This document shows positions 25,201 through 37,139 of a DNA stretch of 64,000 bases, piece after piece (positions within the stretch are counted from its first letter, which is position 1; every line of letters begins with the position of its first letter). The notes beneath the pieces are model-generated. The model ran no database searches. It was not told the DNA's origin and saw nothing but the letters and a program-made list of their open reading frames with translations. Made by a program: the position numbers and the translations under genes. The stretch is taken from the NCBI GenBank assembly GCA_023630585.1, contig CM042540.1, forward strand, positions 15,164,574 through 15,228,573, given 5' to 3'. Source of the stretch: Cranoglanis bouderius. Its lineage: Eukaryota > Chordata > Actinopteri > Siluriformes > Cranoglanididae.

Positions 25201-27393
25201 GACAATGTCCTGCAACATTAAATTTTCTGTCTTATATCCTGACTAACTCCAGCAAAATCAAACTTTGCTTTTGGTTAGACATTTACTCATAATACGTAGT
25301 ACCAGGAAATTACCATGCAATTACAATGTGCTGTATTCCATATAAATGGCAGTGATCACTGTAAATATTTCTAAAAGCTGTTAAACTATTTCAGTCAGTC
25401 TTGATACAACCAGAAGGCATTTCCCTGCATTGTATCTGTATTAACAATTAATGATGACGGTATCCACCATTGCATAATAAGCTGTTTTTTTTATATGCCA
25501 TTGTAGTGTGACTACATTATTCTCATTTGGCTGTGGGATGCCAGTTGTGCAGGGAGCTGTGACACTTCAGAGAGTTCTCACCACAGAGGTACGCAAATCA
25601 CATTGTACTCATTGTCCTCACAAGTACAATGTCAGTGTAAACCATTCTGTCTGTATTCAGATTGCTGCAGTTTTTATAGTTTTTAGTTACACGACAGCCA
25701 AATATTTTCCCACTACATTTACATTTAATTTATATTCTGACTAAGGTTTCACTTGCTCATTGCTTACCTGCTGCTGACTGCACTTCACTTCTCCTCTGTT
25801 CTGTTCCTCACCTCAGGGTTTTTCCTCCACAACTGTATCTTTAATAGGGAATGGTCTACAGTTCCAGAGAATGGCTGCACAGGATGTGGCACTCACTATA
25901 ACCCTTTCCCTCAAGAGAGATAAGGTAGGAGGCAAGGCAAAAGAATGATGAGAGATGTAGGGGGAGTGTTTCATCCTGTTTGCTATTAAGGTGGAGTCTG
26001 TCAGTAGCACTTACACACACACCTATACACACTTTACATAAAAATAAAGTAACATTACAGAATGGAGATCACTACAAGTTGATGTATGCTTTTCAGACTT
26101 TGCCTTTTTCAGAGTATTTGTTTGTCAGAAATCTGATATCCAACTTAGCTCATGCTTGATCTGGTCTTGTTTTTGTTGGCTCAGGAGCAGCATTTTGTTT
26201 TCCTTAATTATGGACTGCTGGACCTGGAAGGCCAATTATTAAGTGAATCTTTCAAATAACAACACCAAAACTAATATATACAATATGCAAATTAGCCTGA
26301 ATTTTAAACAGTTCCGCTTATTTCCATGTCCCACCACATCAACACATCTCTCCAATCAGCGGCACTATGCTTGGCTCAGTTGTGATATATGGGCGCACTG
26401 GAAACTAGAAAACGTTGCTCTGGAAAACAAACCTTCATTTAAGATCACCTTTCCAGCATACCGTTCCAGTGCCTACATGGGTTAAAAGAGGGTTTGTTGG
26501 TTTGGGGTATGGGCTCTGAATGTGTTTGAACATGTGTTAAAACTGAGGGTCCATTTTGGCTGCCCAGGTAAAATTATATGGGCTAATGTTTCAGTGTTTC
26601 ACCACAATTTTTTACATATTGATTCCTCATGAAGGCTAATTTCATATTTACATTTATTAATATGATTTTGTAAAGAAAAGTGAAGTTTTGCAGGCTAACA
26701 TAACAACCAGTGGCTCTCTGCCAGTCCCGAGATCTTATTTTAATGTCTGCTACCATTTTCTTTTGTCTAAATAACTTATTTTAATCTAGTCTGAAAACTT
26801 TTTAGTCCCGAAGAGTATTTTAATCTAGTCTGAAAACTATCTCAATAATGAACCATATCGTATTGACTGTGTGTTCACTTGATTAGGCGTAGCTCAATCT
26901 AACAAGCCAGAATATCAGGCAGATGTTTGGTACCTCATACAAACACACACATAATTAGACGTGGAAAAATAAATGTAGCGAATAAATATAAAACTTCAAC
27001 GTAGAGATGAGGTTATGAGACAGGCCTTGGGACTTTAATTATGGAAATGAAGAAAGTGGTTTCATGCTTCCTATTTCACAGTAAAAATAAATAAATAATG
27101 AGCGGGATTCCCAGCATGCAGTGACTATTAGCTGTGATGTGTGTGTGTGTGTGTGTGAGAGAGAGTGTATGAAGTAACTGATAGCTTCTAAGTAGTTTAC
27201 ATTTAACTGTTATTATAATCTATTGTGCAGCATTGTGTGTATTTGCATTTCATTGTACCACAGCAGTCAGTAAGTGACAACAAAACAGTTTATTATTTTC
27301 CATTGGGATTAGTATTTGGCAGTATTTTCTTTCAATTGTAGCTATTTTAAGTGTTGCTAAGTCATTAGTATGCGTACTGACATTTTTTCAGAG
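24394..27393. other. Intergenic region between divergent ano7 and the CYTH gene
   Basis: This 3-kb region separates two divergent genes and should contain both promoters. A poly(T) run lies at about 25177-25200. No further gene is supported. The open frames present lack recognisable domains and splice context. Confidence 0.5.
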
Positions 27394-29004
27394 ATGCCGT
27401 CGAATGTAGAAATAAAGGCGTGGCTGCGTGACCGCGACCACGTGACCAAGCGCGCGCGGGAGCTGAGCGGCTCTGACGGGACCATCATACGCCAACATGA
27501 CACGTTTTTCCACACGTCGAAGGAGGGTCGCCTCAAACTAAGGGATTTCTTAGTGAGTCTGCACTTGAAGAAAATAATAATGAATATGAACGAATAAAAA
27601 AAAAATATATTAACCCTTGATATACCTGTTCCTCGCCTTACAGAATGGAAGTGGACAGCTGATATTCTATGAGAGACCAGACATGAGTGGCCCCAAACTG
27701 TCCAACTACTCCATCACGCCCTCGAATGATCCCGAAGGCCTGACTGTAAGCACATCAACATTAGTGCTGTTCTTACTGTACTCCAAAACAGTCTAATATT
27801 ATTCATTTTACAGCATGCACTGTGGTATTTCACACATTAAATGGCCTATGTAAATTGTATGTTGTTATATTAAAAAAAGTTATAACCCAATGACTTTTTA
27901 AAATAAAAGCTTCATTCGTTTTGGCATTCACATATTGATTGATTCATTCATTCGCCTTCAGTGACCGCTATATCCTGGTCACGATGGATCCAGAGCCTAT
28001 CCCAGGAACACACCCTGGATGGGATGCCAGTCCTTCGCAAGGCACCATGGGCATACACACACAAACATTCACACTTGGGGGCAATTTAGAGTACTCGGTC
28101 TACTAGAGCTGGCGATATGACAAAAATATCATATCAAGATACTTGAGAACATTTCTGCGATACACGATGAGTATCACGATATATAATTTAGCTAACAAAC
28201 TGTCCGCAAAACAGTAGTAAAATAAACAAAAAAAAAAAAAACGTTAAACTGAGTTTGACGATACTTTTCTTTAATGCCTACAAAGACAAAGAAGATTAAG
28301 TTTAAAACATTATGGCAAATAAATGGCATACCATTTAATTTGTAATTATTAAAAACGTTAAAAAAAATACATCACCATACCAACGATATCTCAGAAAAGC
28401 GTATCGCGTAATCAATTATCAGGATATCGATATATCGCGCAGCCTTACAGACCACCTACCTGCATGTTCTGGGAAGTCGGAGGTAACCGGAAAACCTGGA
28501 TGAAGCAAACGTTGGGTTTGACTACTTGGTTTTGAATTGTGCTGAATCATATCCTGGATTCACCCAGTCCCAGAAAGGTGAGATGTCTCATGTTTTATTC
28601 TGGGTTTTGTCTTTTCTTTTTTTGTGTAGAGAGTACTATCCGACGCTTTAGGACAGGTGGGCCAGGTGAAAAAGGAGAGACGCCTGTATATGGTGGGACA
28701 GACTCGAGTGCATGTGGATTCTGTGGAGGGCCTGGGAGACTTCATCGAGCTTGAGGTATAGTGGAGCCTGTTCAAGATGTATGAGGGAGAATGTATGAGT
28801 AAAATAGCAGGCTGCTCACTGCAGTGTGTGTGTGTGTGTGTGTGTGTGTTGATACAGGTAGTTATGAGGGAAAACCAGAGCACAGAAGAAGGAGTTGCCA
28901 TTGCCCACCAGCTGATGCAGGATTTGGGTGTGAAGAAGGAGGACCTGATTGATGGTGCATACATAGACCTCTTACTTGCAAAAGGCCATCAGAATGGAAA
29001 GTAA
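27394..29004 (+). CDS. CYTH-domain protein, CyaB/class IV adenylate cyclase-like
   Basis: Four exons (27394-27552, 27644-27745, 28630-28755, 28858-29004) sum to 534 nt (177 aa), all in phase 0. The protein is a complete CYTH fold. It has an N-terminal MPSNVEIKAWLRD strand, RQHDTFF and GRLKLRDF, QLIFYERPD(x3)PK, KKERRLYMVGQTRVHVD, VEGLGDFIELE and a closing DLIDGAYIDLLL. CYTH proteins bind triphosphates or nucleotides in a charged tunnel with metal ions, and the alternating Arg/Lys and Glu strands seen here fit that. The usual ExExK motif reads NVEIK, so its first Glu is replaced. Overall the sequence resembles bacterial CyaB-like proteins more than vertebrate thiamine triphosphatase. The substrate is unknown. 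An in-frame ATG at 27370 is possible, but NVEIK sits four residues after 27394, as is usual for the family. An AATAAA lies near 29038. Confidence 0.87.
27959..28500 (+). repeat. Interspersed repeat split by a nested insertion
   Basis: The left half (27959-28100) runs from TTCGCCTTCAGTGACCGC to GGGGGCAATTTAGAGTA. The right half (28442-28500) resumes with CACCTACCTGCATGTTCTGG and GGAGGTAACCGGAAAACCTG. The two halves are normally contiguous in this repeat type. The intervening segment is a separate insertion (see the next entry). All of it lies in intron 2 of the CYTH gene. Confidence 0.7.
28106..28443. mobile_element. Nested non-autonomous element with CGATAT-rich ends
   Basis: The left end reads CTAGAGCTGGCGATATGAC. 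The right end reads GATATATCGCGCAGCCTTACAG, whose complement (CTGTAAGGCTGCGCGATAT) matches the left end imperfectly. The interior is rich in GATAT/ATATC motifs and encodes nothing. The inverted ends suggest a hAT-type MITE, but I could not find a clean 8-bp target duplication. Confidence 0.55.
28825..28849. repeat. Short (TG)n tract
   Basis: A TG tract immediately upstream of the acceptor of the last CYTH-gene exon. Confidence 0.85.
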
Positions 29005-29416
29005 TACCTATGGCATGAATTTCTGCTCAATTTTGACAATAAAATTAACAATTTTTGTACTGCTGTTTGTTTTCTTTTTTATAAGGCTGTGTTACCAACA
29101 TTATAGACCACCAAAATAAGAAAACTTTAGTATTATGAAGTTTATTTAAAGTTTTTATTCCATTGCCCACATTACTAAATCATTACAATACATTACAATA
29201 TAATTTTATAAGGGAACTGATGAGTTACTACGTCATGTTAAATGGAACTCTCACATTTACCATACTCACACATCTGCTTTGTTTAATGAGTCTTGGTCAC
29301 CTGTAGGTTATATTGAGTACTCTCTAGTTATACAACATCATAATAATGCTCTAAGTGCTATTATTATTGTGTGGAGTTGCATAACTACTACATTTGTGTA
29401 CTACTACACTTGTCTG
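29005..29416. other. Convergent 3' region
   Basis: About 410 bp separate the stop codons of the plus-strand CYTH gene and the minus-strand C1q gene. It holds AATAAA-type signals for the plus strand (near 29038) and TTTATT for the minus strand (near 29140-29160). Confidence 0.6.
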
Positions 29417-30037
29417 TTAGATGTCAGAGAGCGGATAGACCAGGTATCCGCTGAAGGAGTTATAGCCCTGCGTGTCCGCACACACAAACCTTCCAAGCAC
29501 CAGCTCCATATAAACCTGGTTGCCTTGTTTCAGCTGAAGGAGCACCGTCTGCGTGGCGCTGTCCTCTGAGTCCTCACGGTTGTCTTCCCAGGAGGAAGCT
29601 ATCACCTGGCCGTCTTTCATCAGCTGTACCTTGTGGTAGATGCGCTCTCCATCTGCTCCCAAATTAGAGTAAACCGTGTAGGAGAAAGAGTAAAGGCCAG
29701 CACGTGGGGCTGTGAACGTTCCTGCACACATGTAAATATCATATCATGTAAATATTTCTAGCTTGGTTTTTATGATTTTGTTGGCTTGGAAAGTCTTTAA
29801 TGAAAGTTACATTTGAGAGTTTTAAGGTATAATTTATATTCTGTTAATCCCCAAAGCAGCAAATGTGCTGTGAGTCTTGCCGTGTCTACTAGGTTTAAAC
29901 TAAAACCACTAGGGAGATGATTGCAGTCACTGCTGAAAAATCCAGCTTCCAAATGGTAGAGCGTCTTTGCCATCTGGTAAACTCTGGTAGAATGGAATGA
30001 GTTTCTGAATTACCGCTGTTAATGCTACATTGTAGAA

Positions 30038-30098
<61 letters not shown>

Positions 30099-30896
30099 CA
30101 ACACACAAGGCAATTAGAGAATCTTCAACATTAATTGATCAGTTTAGCCAAGTAATAAGGAAACTGGAAAATAACCGTCCTATTTGGCAAAGATTCTACC
30201 AGATTGACCAGCTCAGTTTATGTATTTTTCAGCTGAGGTTTTTGTATGTATTTTGAAAGGATGCTCACCAAGTGCAGGATTATACCCATAGCCTTGATTG
30301 AGTGAGACATTGCAGTAAGAGATGGACACATTCTTGTTAAAAGGTCCAAAACATCCAGTCATAGGTACCATTGTAGCCGCAAATGCTACATTACGTCTAC
30401 CTGGTATTAAAAAAATAAAAAAGATCAGGAGAAACACCGGGACATATTTTTAGTAAACAAAAGCACTTAGATGGACAAGTGGGTGAACTGGTGAGGAAAA
30501 CAGTGAGTGTTACCGGTAACCTCCTCTGTCTGGGTACTGAGATTGTGCAAGTCATTCCATAGGCCCATCATGCGCATGAAGGTTGCCTCCTCCAGCTGGA
30601 AAAGAGGTGCAGCCACACAGCAGCAGCCTTTTGGCTTCCTGAATGCACACTCACAGTTCCATCCTCCACAGGGCAAAGTCCCGGTCCAGTTAGCTGTGTG
30701 CGAGAGAGCAACACCATAACCTTGGGTTTTATGTATACACTGGCAAAAAATGTATTCAGGTTGGTGAAGTAGTATATATCAGAAGGAGCTAACCTGCAGC
30801 TTGCCATACAGTATCTAAGGGACTGCTTGCTTGTGCCCTGAAGCATTGAAACAGTGCCCCCATCAGGCCCAGAACAGCCACTGCAGCTATCTTCAT
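29417..30896 (-). CDS. Secreted C1q-domain protein (cerebellin-like), copy 1
   Basis: Four exons (30794-30896, 30514-30693, 30269-30400, 29417-29721), all joined in phase 1, give 720 nt (239 aa). Residues 1-22 are a signal peptide (MKIAAVAVLGLMGALF). A Cys-rich segment follows (CGGWNCECAFRKPKGCCC), then a short helical stretch. The C1q domain runs from about residue 96 (VAFAATMVP) through GTFTAPRAGLYSFSYTVYSN to NSFSGYLVYPLSDI. There is no collagen Gly-X-Y repeat, so this is a soluble globular C1q-like protein, probably a trimer stabilised by the N-terminal cysteines. Fish have large families of these, some linked to immunity and some to synapses or reproduction. Copy 2 lies 2.4 kb upstream on the same strand. 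Confidence 0.87.
30041..30093. repeat. (TA)n microsatellite
   Basis: About 26 TA units in the last intron of C1q copy 1. Confidence 0.95.
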
Positions 30897-33339
30897 CCTT
30901 AACTAGCTTCCTGAAGAATCTTGTCTTTGGTGAGTCAAAGAGAAACAAAATTCAATATTGCTTTTGAAGTTCATTATCTCTTCTTGAGAAAAAGTTGTTA
31001 TACTTGTTGCATATGTTTAAATTATACATCTCAATTATAATGGATGTCTAAGGGCAGTTAGTCAGTTTTGGCTTGATCATGTAAGAATACCTGGTCAGTA
31101 ATAATACAGAATATACCCTGTCTTTTAAGTAACCAGAATTACTATTTACTGTATTGGTGCATACTTCAAACTTTTCAACAATTGCCCTTAAACTTCTATC
31201 ATAAGTGAGTTTTGAGTCAGATGGGTCTCTGTTCTTTTCTCACTACAGGAAAGTGTATCAAAGTTCTTCTCCATAGTATTCAATCATCCACTATAGATGC
31301 AATAGATATAGGCTAATTTTAAAAACATTACATACAGCATGCACTTACTTAGCCACTTATTTCTTACTACATTTTATACCTTATAAACTAATATTTAACT
31401 GGTTGCTAGTTTATTATTAGGTATGCTGTTATTTGCTATGTTGATTAAGTTAATTAATAATCTTTCAATTGGGTGTAGAAATGAAGACACAATCTGCTCA
31501 GAAAATTTGAATCTATATAATGTTGCATCCATTATGTAAGACCAGCATTTGATTTTTTACATTTTGTTTAAATGTAAACATTCAAAAATAATGCCGGTGT
31601 ATAATTTTAAATGAGTTATTCATATACTCACTGTGATTCTGAGAGGTGATGAAGCAGATGAGCAGAGGCAACTAAGCAAAGCCTGTCTCTGAGGTCTGTG
31701 TGTGTTTGTGTGTGTTCACGTGTGTGTGTGCACTCCTTATCTTGTCCATTCGGTAGAGTTAATGACACTGCAGCCAGCCTTTGTGTGAGCTGATGGGAAT
31801 ATGGGGATGTGTGAAACACATCCTCTCTGTTACTGTATCCTGTATCTATCCCATGAAGCCCACTTGGGAGCAAGCAATCTGTGTATGTGTCTGTTTCATA
31901 TGGTTTATAAGGACACCAGGATCATGTTTCCAGCACTCTGGGTGTTGGTGCAGATTGTAATACTAGCCATTATGGTGATCAGCCATTTGAGCCATATGTA
32001 TCCAGAGAGGGTTTGTTTTATTATTGCTTCATTTATTTGCTCTATCTCTTGATCAGTAATCCCAGTGCTGAGGCAGGTACAGGATTTTTAGCCTGATTCT
32101 CATATTAGGGTGTGGACCATGCCTAGTGATCTTATCACCTGTGAAAGCAAAAACACACTCAATATTAAAAAGCGCAGCTATTTCATATGCAGTAAAGGAT
32201 GGGCGATTAGAATGTTTGTGAAATATAATTTTGTTGTTAAAATCAGGAATAACTTAAAATGGATCGGTTTAAATTAAAAGTGTGGTTATTATTTGAAAGC
32301 TTTGGTTGAAGCATACTATACTGGCCTGCAGGTTTTAGTTCTTCATTATTTAGAACTTGAATCACAATAAGATATCTGCACAGTTCCCTTCACATAAGTC
32401 TTGAGTGGTGTGTAATAATGATTGTAAGGGAGTTGTGCAAGTACATGGGTTGCTACATCACTTACTATTGCTCTACAAGCATGACTGATATCACATGGTA
32501 GGTAGAATTGGGTCCAGGGAAGGACAGAGACACGAAAATAATAATAATAATAATAATAATAATCATAATCATAATCATAATCATAATCATAATCTATATG
32601 ATTTATTTATATTTATATTTATATTTATATTTATATTTATTTATATAGCGCCTTTCCGCAGCTCAAGGACTAGGAGTCAACCCACAAATATTTTGTCTCC
32701 TGGCACAGAGCTTTAATTATGTTTTTTAATAATATATATTTTTGAGCATAATATATTAGCTATATGATGTTGACTTTAGTTATCTGAAGACAACATTGTA
32801 GAAAATGTTATGTTAGTAAATAACAAGCAAAGTCACATGGATCGTTTAAGTTTCATGCCATTATTCTGAATTGGATGTTGCTACTGAAATATGCTATTAT
32901 GGTTTGTATGGTGTTGTTTAATCATATACAATTCATAACATTTGTCAGCCTATTATTACATATTACATATCAGCAGAAAGAATAAATACAAAATATATTT
33001 GTTCTCCAGTCATCTTTATTTTAAATTCACTTGAATAAGAACACTTAGTTCTTTGTTATACAACTTATACATACATTTACTTAAGGGGTAAAGATAAACA
33101 ACAGAAAAAGAAGAAACAACTGTTTTTTTTTAATGCCCATTTTACACAGTATATATTAAACCTGTGGCAGCCATGTTGAACCTGGAGCTCAGTTATGAAC
33201 TGGAAACCTCAACAAACTGATTATCGGATCAGGAATTGTGTTTGGGAGTCAGTGAATACACGGCATTGATTTTGAAAGATCATGAGGATCAATGCAAAGG
33301 TCTGAACACAGACATGGGATCAGAGAATGAAACATTTTC
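30897..33339. other. Spacer between the two C1q genes
   Basis: No gene is recognised. An ATA/CAT-type simple repeat lies at 32537-32595, followed by a TTATAT-type tract to about 32645. A possible minus-strand polyadenylation signal for C1q copy 2 (complement of TTTATT) lies near 33014. Confidence 0.5.
32537..32645. repeat. Compound simple repeat (ATA)n / (ATC ATA)n / (ATTTAT)n
   Basis: Three adjoining simple-repeat types change from ATA units to CATAAT units to TTTATA units within about 110 bp. Confidence 0.9.
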
Positions 33340-34567
33340 TTAATCTGTAGCATAAAGCAAAAAGCCACTGAACGTGTTGAAATGGCTGTTGTCATCACAC
33401 AGGTTGCAGCCGGAAGGGAGAATCACATCCACCTTATCCCCAGCCTGCATCTGCGTTGCGAGGACGGTGGTAGCGCTGTCCTCCTGGTCCTGCGTGTTGT
33501 ACTCACTGAGTGCTGCAATCACCCGGCCATTTTTACGCAAACGAACACAGGCAGCCAGGAGGGCACCAGGGGCACCTGCGTCACTGTACACTGTAAGAGC
33601 CAGTGCATAGACCCCTGAACGTGGGACCGTGAAGGCACCTGTACTAACATTGTATCCGTCACCTAAGTTAATGAATATAGACTGGTACTTCACTACCGTG
33701 TCATCTCGGCTGGATGTTAGGCATCGACGAACATCAGTCAGTGCCACTGAAAAGGCACTGCGGCTGGCTGAGGAGACACACAGAGAGAAGAATGGCTCAA
33801 CCAACAGCACTAACAGCCAACAGCGTGAAGAATAGTGGGCATTATGAGCTAGCATGAGTTTGCCATGCTAACCCTGCAAGATTTCAAGCAAAAATAGGCT
33901 TACTCACAGCGCACATAGTTCAGAGCAGTTTCAGCTTTCTCCAGACCCTTGCGCATCTCGTTCAGGCTCATGTTGAAAAAACTCTCCATTCTCATCATCT
34001 GCTTTTGCATCAGGCAACAATTACAGGTGTCAGAATCAGTGAGACAAACTGCAGATAGAAAACAGTGATCAGCTACAAATTCAGTTTTCAATTCATCCAA
34101 ACAATACCACAAAGAGAGTTCCTTAGGTTGAATTTAAGATTACTTTAATTATTATTAAAGAGGTTTTTTTTGTTTTTTTTTTACCGTTGTCAGTGCCAGG
34201 GTCAGGCTGACTCGGCTCTCCGGGGCCATTCCAAGAGTATACAGCATCGTTTGCAAGACAACATCCAATCAGGCACAAGAACACAAGCCCTGGATTAGAA
34301 AAGAAAATATAGCAAAAGAAGTGTTTTTAGAGAAGTAGGATCTACCTACATCCACAACCATACCAACATCCAGTCAAAAGCTTATTTTCAAACTGACTAC
34401 AAACATATAATATATCTAATGCCAAACCTTGGGATAATCTGAGTAGATAATTTAGAGAGATAATCCTCTGACATCTAGAGTTTTATTTGGATCTTGTGTT
34501 TGTTCACAGCAAATTATTCATATTCCTTACCAATTTCCGCAGGTTTAAGGTCAGTCTTACCTCTCAT
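33340..34567 (-). CDS. Secreted C1q-domain protein (cerebellin-like), copy 2
   Basis: Four exons (34561-34567, 34185-34289, 33908-34048, 33340-33767), joined in phase 1, give 681 nt (226 aa). The first coding exon holds only seven bases (ATG AGA G). With exon 2 it makes the signal peptide MRGLVFLCLIGCCL. Exon 3 has CNCCLMQKQMMRMESFF, followed by a predicted coiled coil (MSLNEMRKGLEKAETAL) for oligomer formation. The C1q domain starts near residue 87 (SRSAFSVALTD). It contains GAFTVPRSGVYALALTVYSD and ends HFNTFSGFLLYATD. Exon order, phase and the Cys-Cys segment match copy 1, so the two are tandem paralogues. The whole C1q domain is in one exon here, but split over two in copy 1. Confidence 0.87.
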
Positions 34568-35703
34568 TCTGCTGTGTGACCAGGGATGATGTTTGCCCTC
34601 AGGTTGCGGAGGTTTAGCTATAAAGGTTTGTTCGGCTCCGCCTCTTGATTCTCTAGGTGAGGACACAACCTGCATGTCTTTGTCCTAGTGATAAGCAATA
34701 TGTAGGACTTGCCTTATCTGACATCTGAAGCACATTGTATTATATTGTATTACTCCCATAGACCATGAACCAGTGCACAATTACAGTCCAGATCAGCATC
34801 TACTGGGAGCAGAGCAGTTGATCTGATGCCAACCACAATGCTCCAAACGAATTTTGAAGCTTTTTGAGCCATTTGAGATTGTTTGCCTTTTTTGACATGA
34901 CAAAAGAGCTGCTCAGACCCCTCCTTGATGATTCCAAACCCTGAAACTGACTAAAAAAATATCCAAGTGATCACAGCATACATTTATTTTATGAGCATAT
35001 TCCAACAATTCAAATATTATGTACAATCATAAAATGACTTTTCCTAGTTTTATTAACATTGCAGGTCTCAAGTCAATAGCATTTATACTTATTTAAGTTC
35101 TTTATCTCTATCTTAGGAAACAATTTCCTATTTTAAAAAATCCATTAGTGTGACTGGAATCATTTTAAAACAACTATAATAACTGGCATAACTGCCATAA
35201 ATTGAAAAAAATAATATCAATTTATGATGTTTATGATAAACTGCAGATTTTCTCAGCATTAGATACATTACATAAATCACAATAGTCTTATTACAAATCT
35301 CTGCATTTAGAAACGCGTCTGTCTTAGCCAGGACAGAAACAGCTGACGGCTGCGGTTCCTTTCTAGTCATTCCCTTTTCTAAGTGGAAAAGGGGAAAAGT
35401 TTGTTTGAGCTGTGAGAATTGCTCATTTCTGTTATTTCCATCCATCCCTTTGTCACACTGAGCTTCTAATTTAGGCTTGCTTTATTTAGATATCCATTTA
35501 AAGCACCACACATGACCCAAGCAAACTGGACCAGAGTGAACACTACACAAATAGCATGTTTCAGATATCAAGAGGATTATTTAATTAGAACTTTGCTGAA
35601 TCCGTTGTTTGGGGTCTTTATTCTGCAGTAATAAACCAACAGTTGTTCAAATCCCAGCACAACTAAGCTGCCACTGTTGGAAGCATCAGGATTTGTATAA
35701 AGT
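34568..35703. other. Intergenic, nothing recognised except a short SINE-like fragment
   Basis: No gene is supported. A fragment at about 35640-35690 (GTTCAAATCCCAGCAC, then AAGCTGCCACTG) matches the SINE-type sequence at 53276. Confidence 0.5.
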
Positions 35704-35879
35704 GCCCTCCACTAATATTGGCACCCTTGGTAAATATGAGCAAAGAAGGCTGTGAAAAATTGTCTTTATTGTTTAACCTTTTGATCTTTTGTTAAAAAGG
35801 AAACACACAACACAGGTTTATTTTTTAAAAAAAATCTTTGTTAAATATAGGTGTGCAACAATTATTGGCATCCTTTTAG

Positions 35880-37139
35880 TCAATACTTTGTGCTACCTCC
35901 CTTTGCCAAGATAACAGCTCTGAGTCTTCTCCTATAATGCCTGATGAGGTTGGAGAATACATGGCAAGGGATCTGAGGCCGTTCCTCCATACAGAAGCTC
36001 TCCAGATCCTTCAAATTTCGAGATCCACGCTGGTGGACTCTCCTCTTCAGTTCACCCCACAGGTTTTCTGTGGGTTTCAAGTTGCTGGACTGGGATGGCC
36101 ATGGCAGGACCTTGATTTTGTGGTCAGTAAACCATTTTTGTGTTGATTTTGATGTATGTTTTGGATCATTGTCCTGCTGGAAGATCCAACCATGGCCCAT
36201 TTTAAACTTTCTGGCAGAGGCAGTCAGGTTTTCATTTAATTATTTAAATGATTCCATGTATCCTAACAAAATGTCCAGGTGCTTGGGGAGAAAAACAGCC
36301 CCAAAACATTAAAGAGCCACCACCATATTTAACCGTGGGCATGAGGTACTTTTCCATATGACTACCTCTCTGTGTGGACCAAAACCACCTCTATAAAAAA
36401 GCTCTATTTTGGTTTCATCTGCCCATAGAACCCGATCCCATTTGAAGTTCCGGTAGTGTCTCGCAAACTGAAGATGCTTGAGTTTGTTTTTGGATGTGTC
36501 ATGGCCCCCCAGGGGTTATTCCCCCATGGACCACTAGAGGGCATCCTTGTCCCCCATGTAGAACAGCTTCTTCTGTTGTTTCCCCTTAATTCCTGTTTAA
36601 TCATACCCATGTGTTTTTCATTTGCCCTGATTCATTAGTGCTCTATTTAAGTTCCTTGTGTTTTCTTCTCAGTTGCTGGAACATTAAGTCAAGTCAGGTT
36701 ATGTTTGTGTTTGGTTCTTTTGTAATTGTTTCTTCTGTTGTGCACAGTGTTTTGATTATTTAGTACATGTTTTTCTTAGTTTCTGGATATGCCAGTTCCT
36801 AGTGTGTTTCCTTAGTGTTTATTTCCTTGAGCCTGTTTTCCTGAGCCTGCTTCCCTGTGTCCGTGTCGATAAAGAAGTTCTGCATTTGCATCTGCCTCTG
36901 TGGACCCTCCCTTCATGACAGGATGAGAGTAGAGGCTTTTTTCTCGAAACCCTTCCAAACAACTTGTGGTGATGTAGGTGACACCAGATTATAGTTTTGG
37001 AGACTTTCTGACCCCAAGATGCAGCTAACTTCTGCAATTCTCCAGTTGTGATCCTTGGAGATTTTTTGGCCACTCGAACCATCCTCTTCACAGTGCGTTG
37101 AGACAATATAGACACATGTCCAATTCCAGGATGATTCAT
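35880..37139 (-). pseudogene. Tc1-like transposase remnant
   Basis: An N-terminal fragment (36819-37139) contains RTVKRMVRVAKKSPRITTGELQ. A C-terminal fragment (35880-36200) contains IFQQDNDPKHTSK and SSNLKPTENLWGELKRRV, the blocks around the second and third DDE residues. In the last block the expected SPDLNPIE reads SSNLKPTE. The gene is broken by frame changes and by the solo LTR. Confidence 0.88.
36497..36920 (+). mobile_element. Solo LTR, 424 bp, nested in the Tc1 element
   Basis: The insert begins TGTCATG and ends CATGACA. It is flanked by the 5-bp duplication GGATG (36492-36496 and 36921-36925). Removing it restores a continuous transposon reading (TTTTTGGATGAGAGTAGAGG), so the boundaries are well supported. 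The TG...CA ends and 5-bp duplication fit an LTR retroelement. No coding interior or second LTR is present. Confidence 0.8.

Noticed and set aside
25508..26010. Possible small gene between ano7 and the CYTH gene
   Set aside because: The frames are short, have no domain, and lack matching splice sites or a clear start context.
29417..34567. C1q genes as c1qtnf5, the usual partner of mfrp
   Set aside because: They have no collagen Gly-X-Y repeat and have a Cys-rich N-terminus instead; they fit cerebellin-like secreted proteins.
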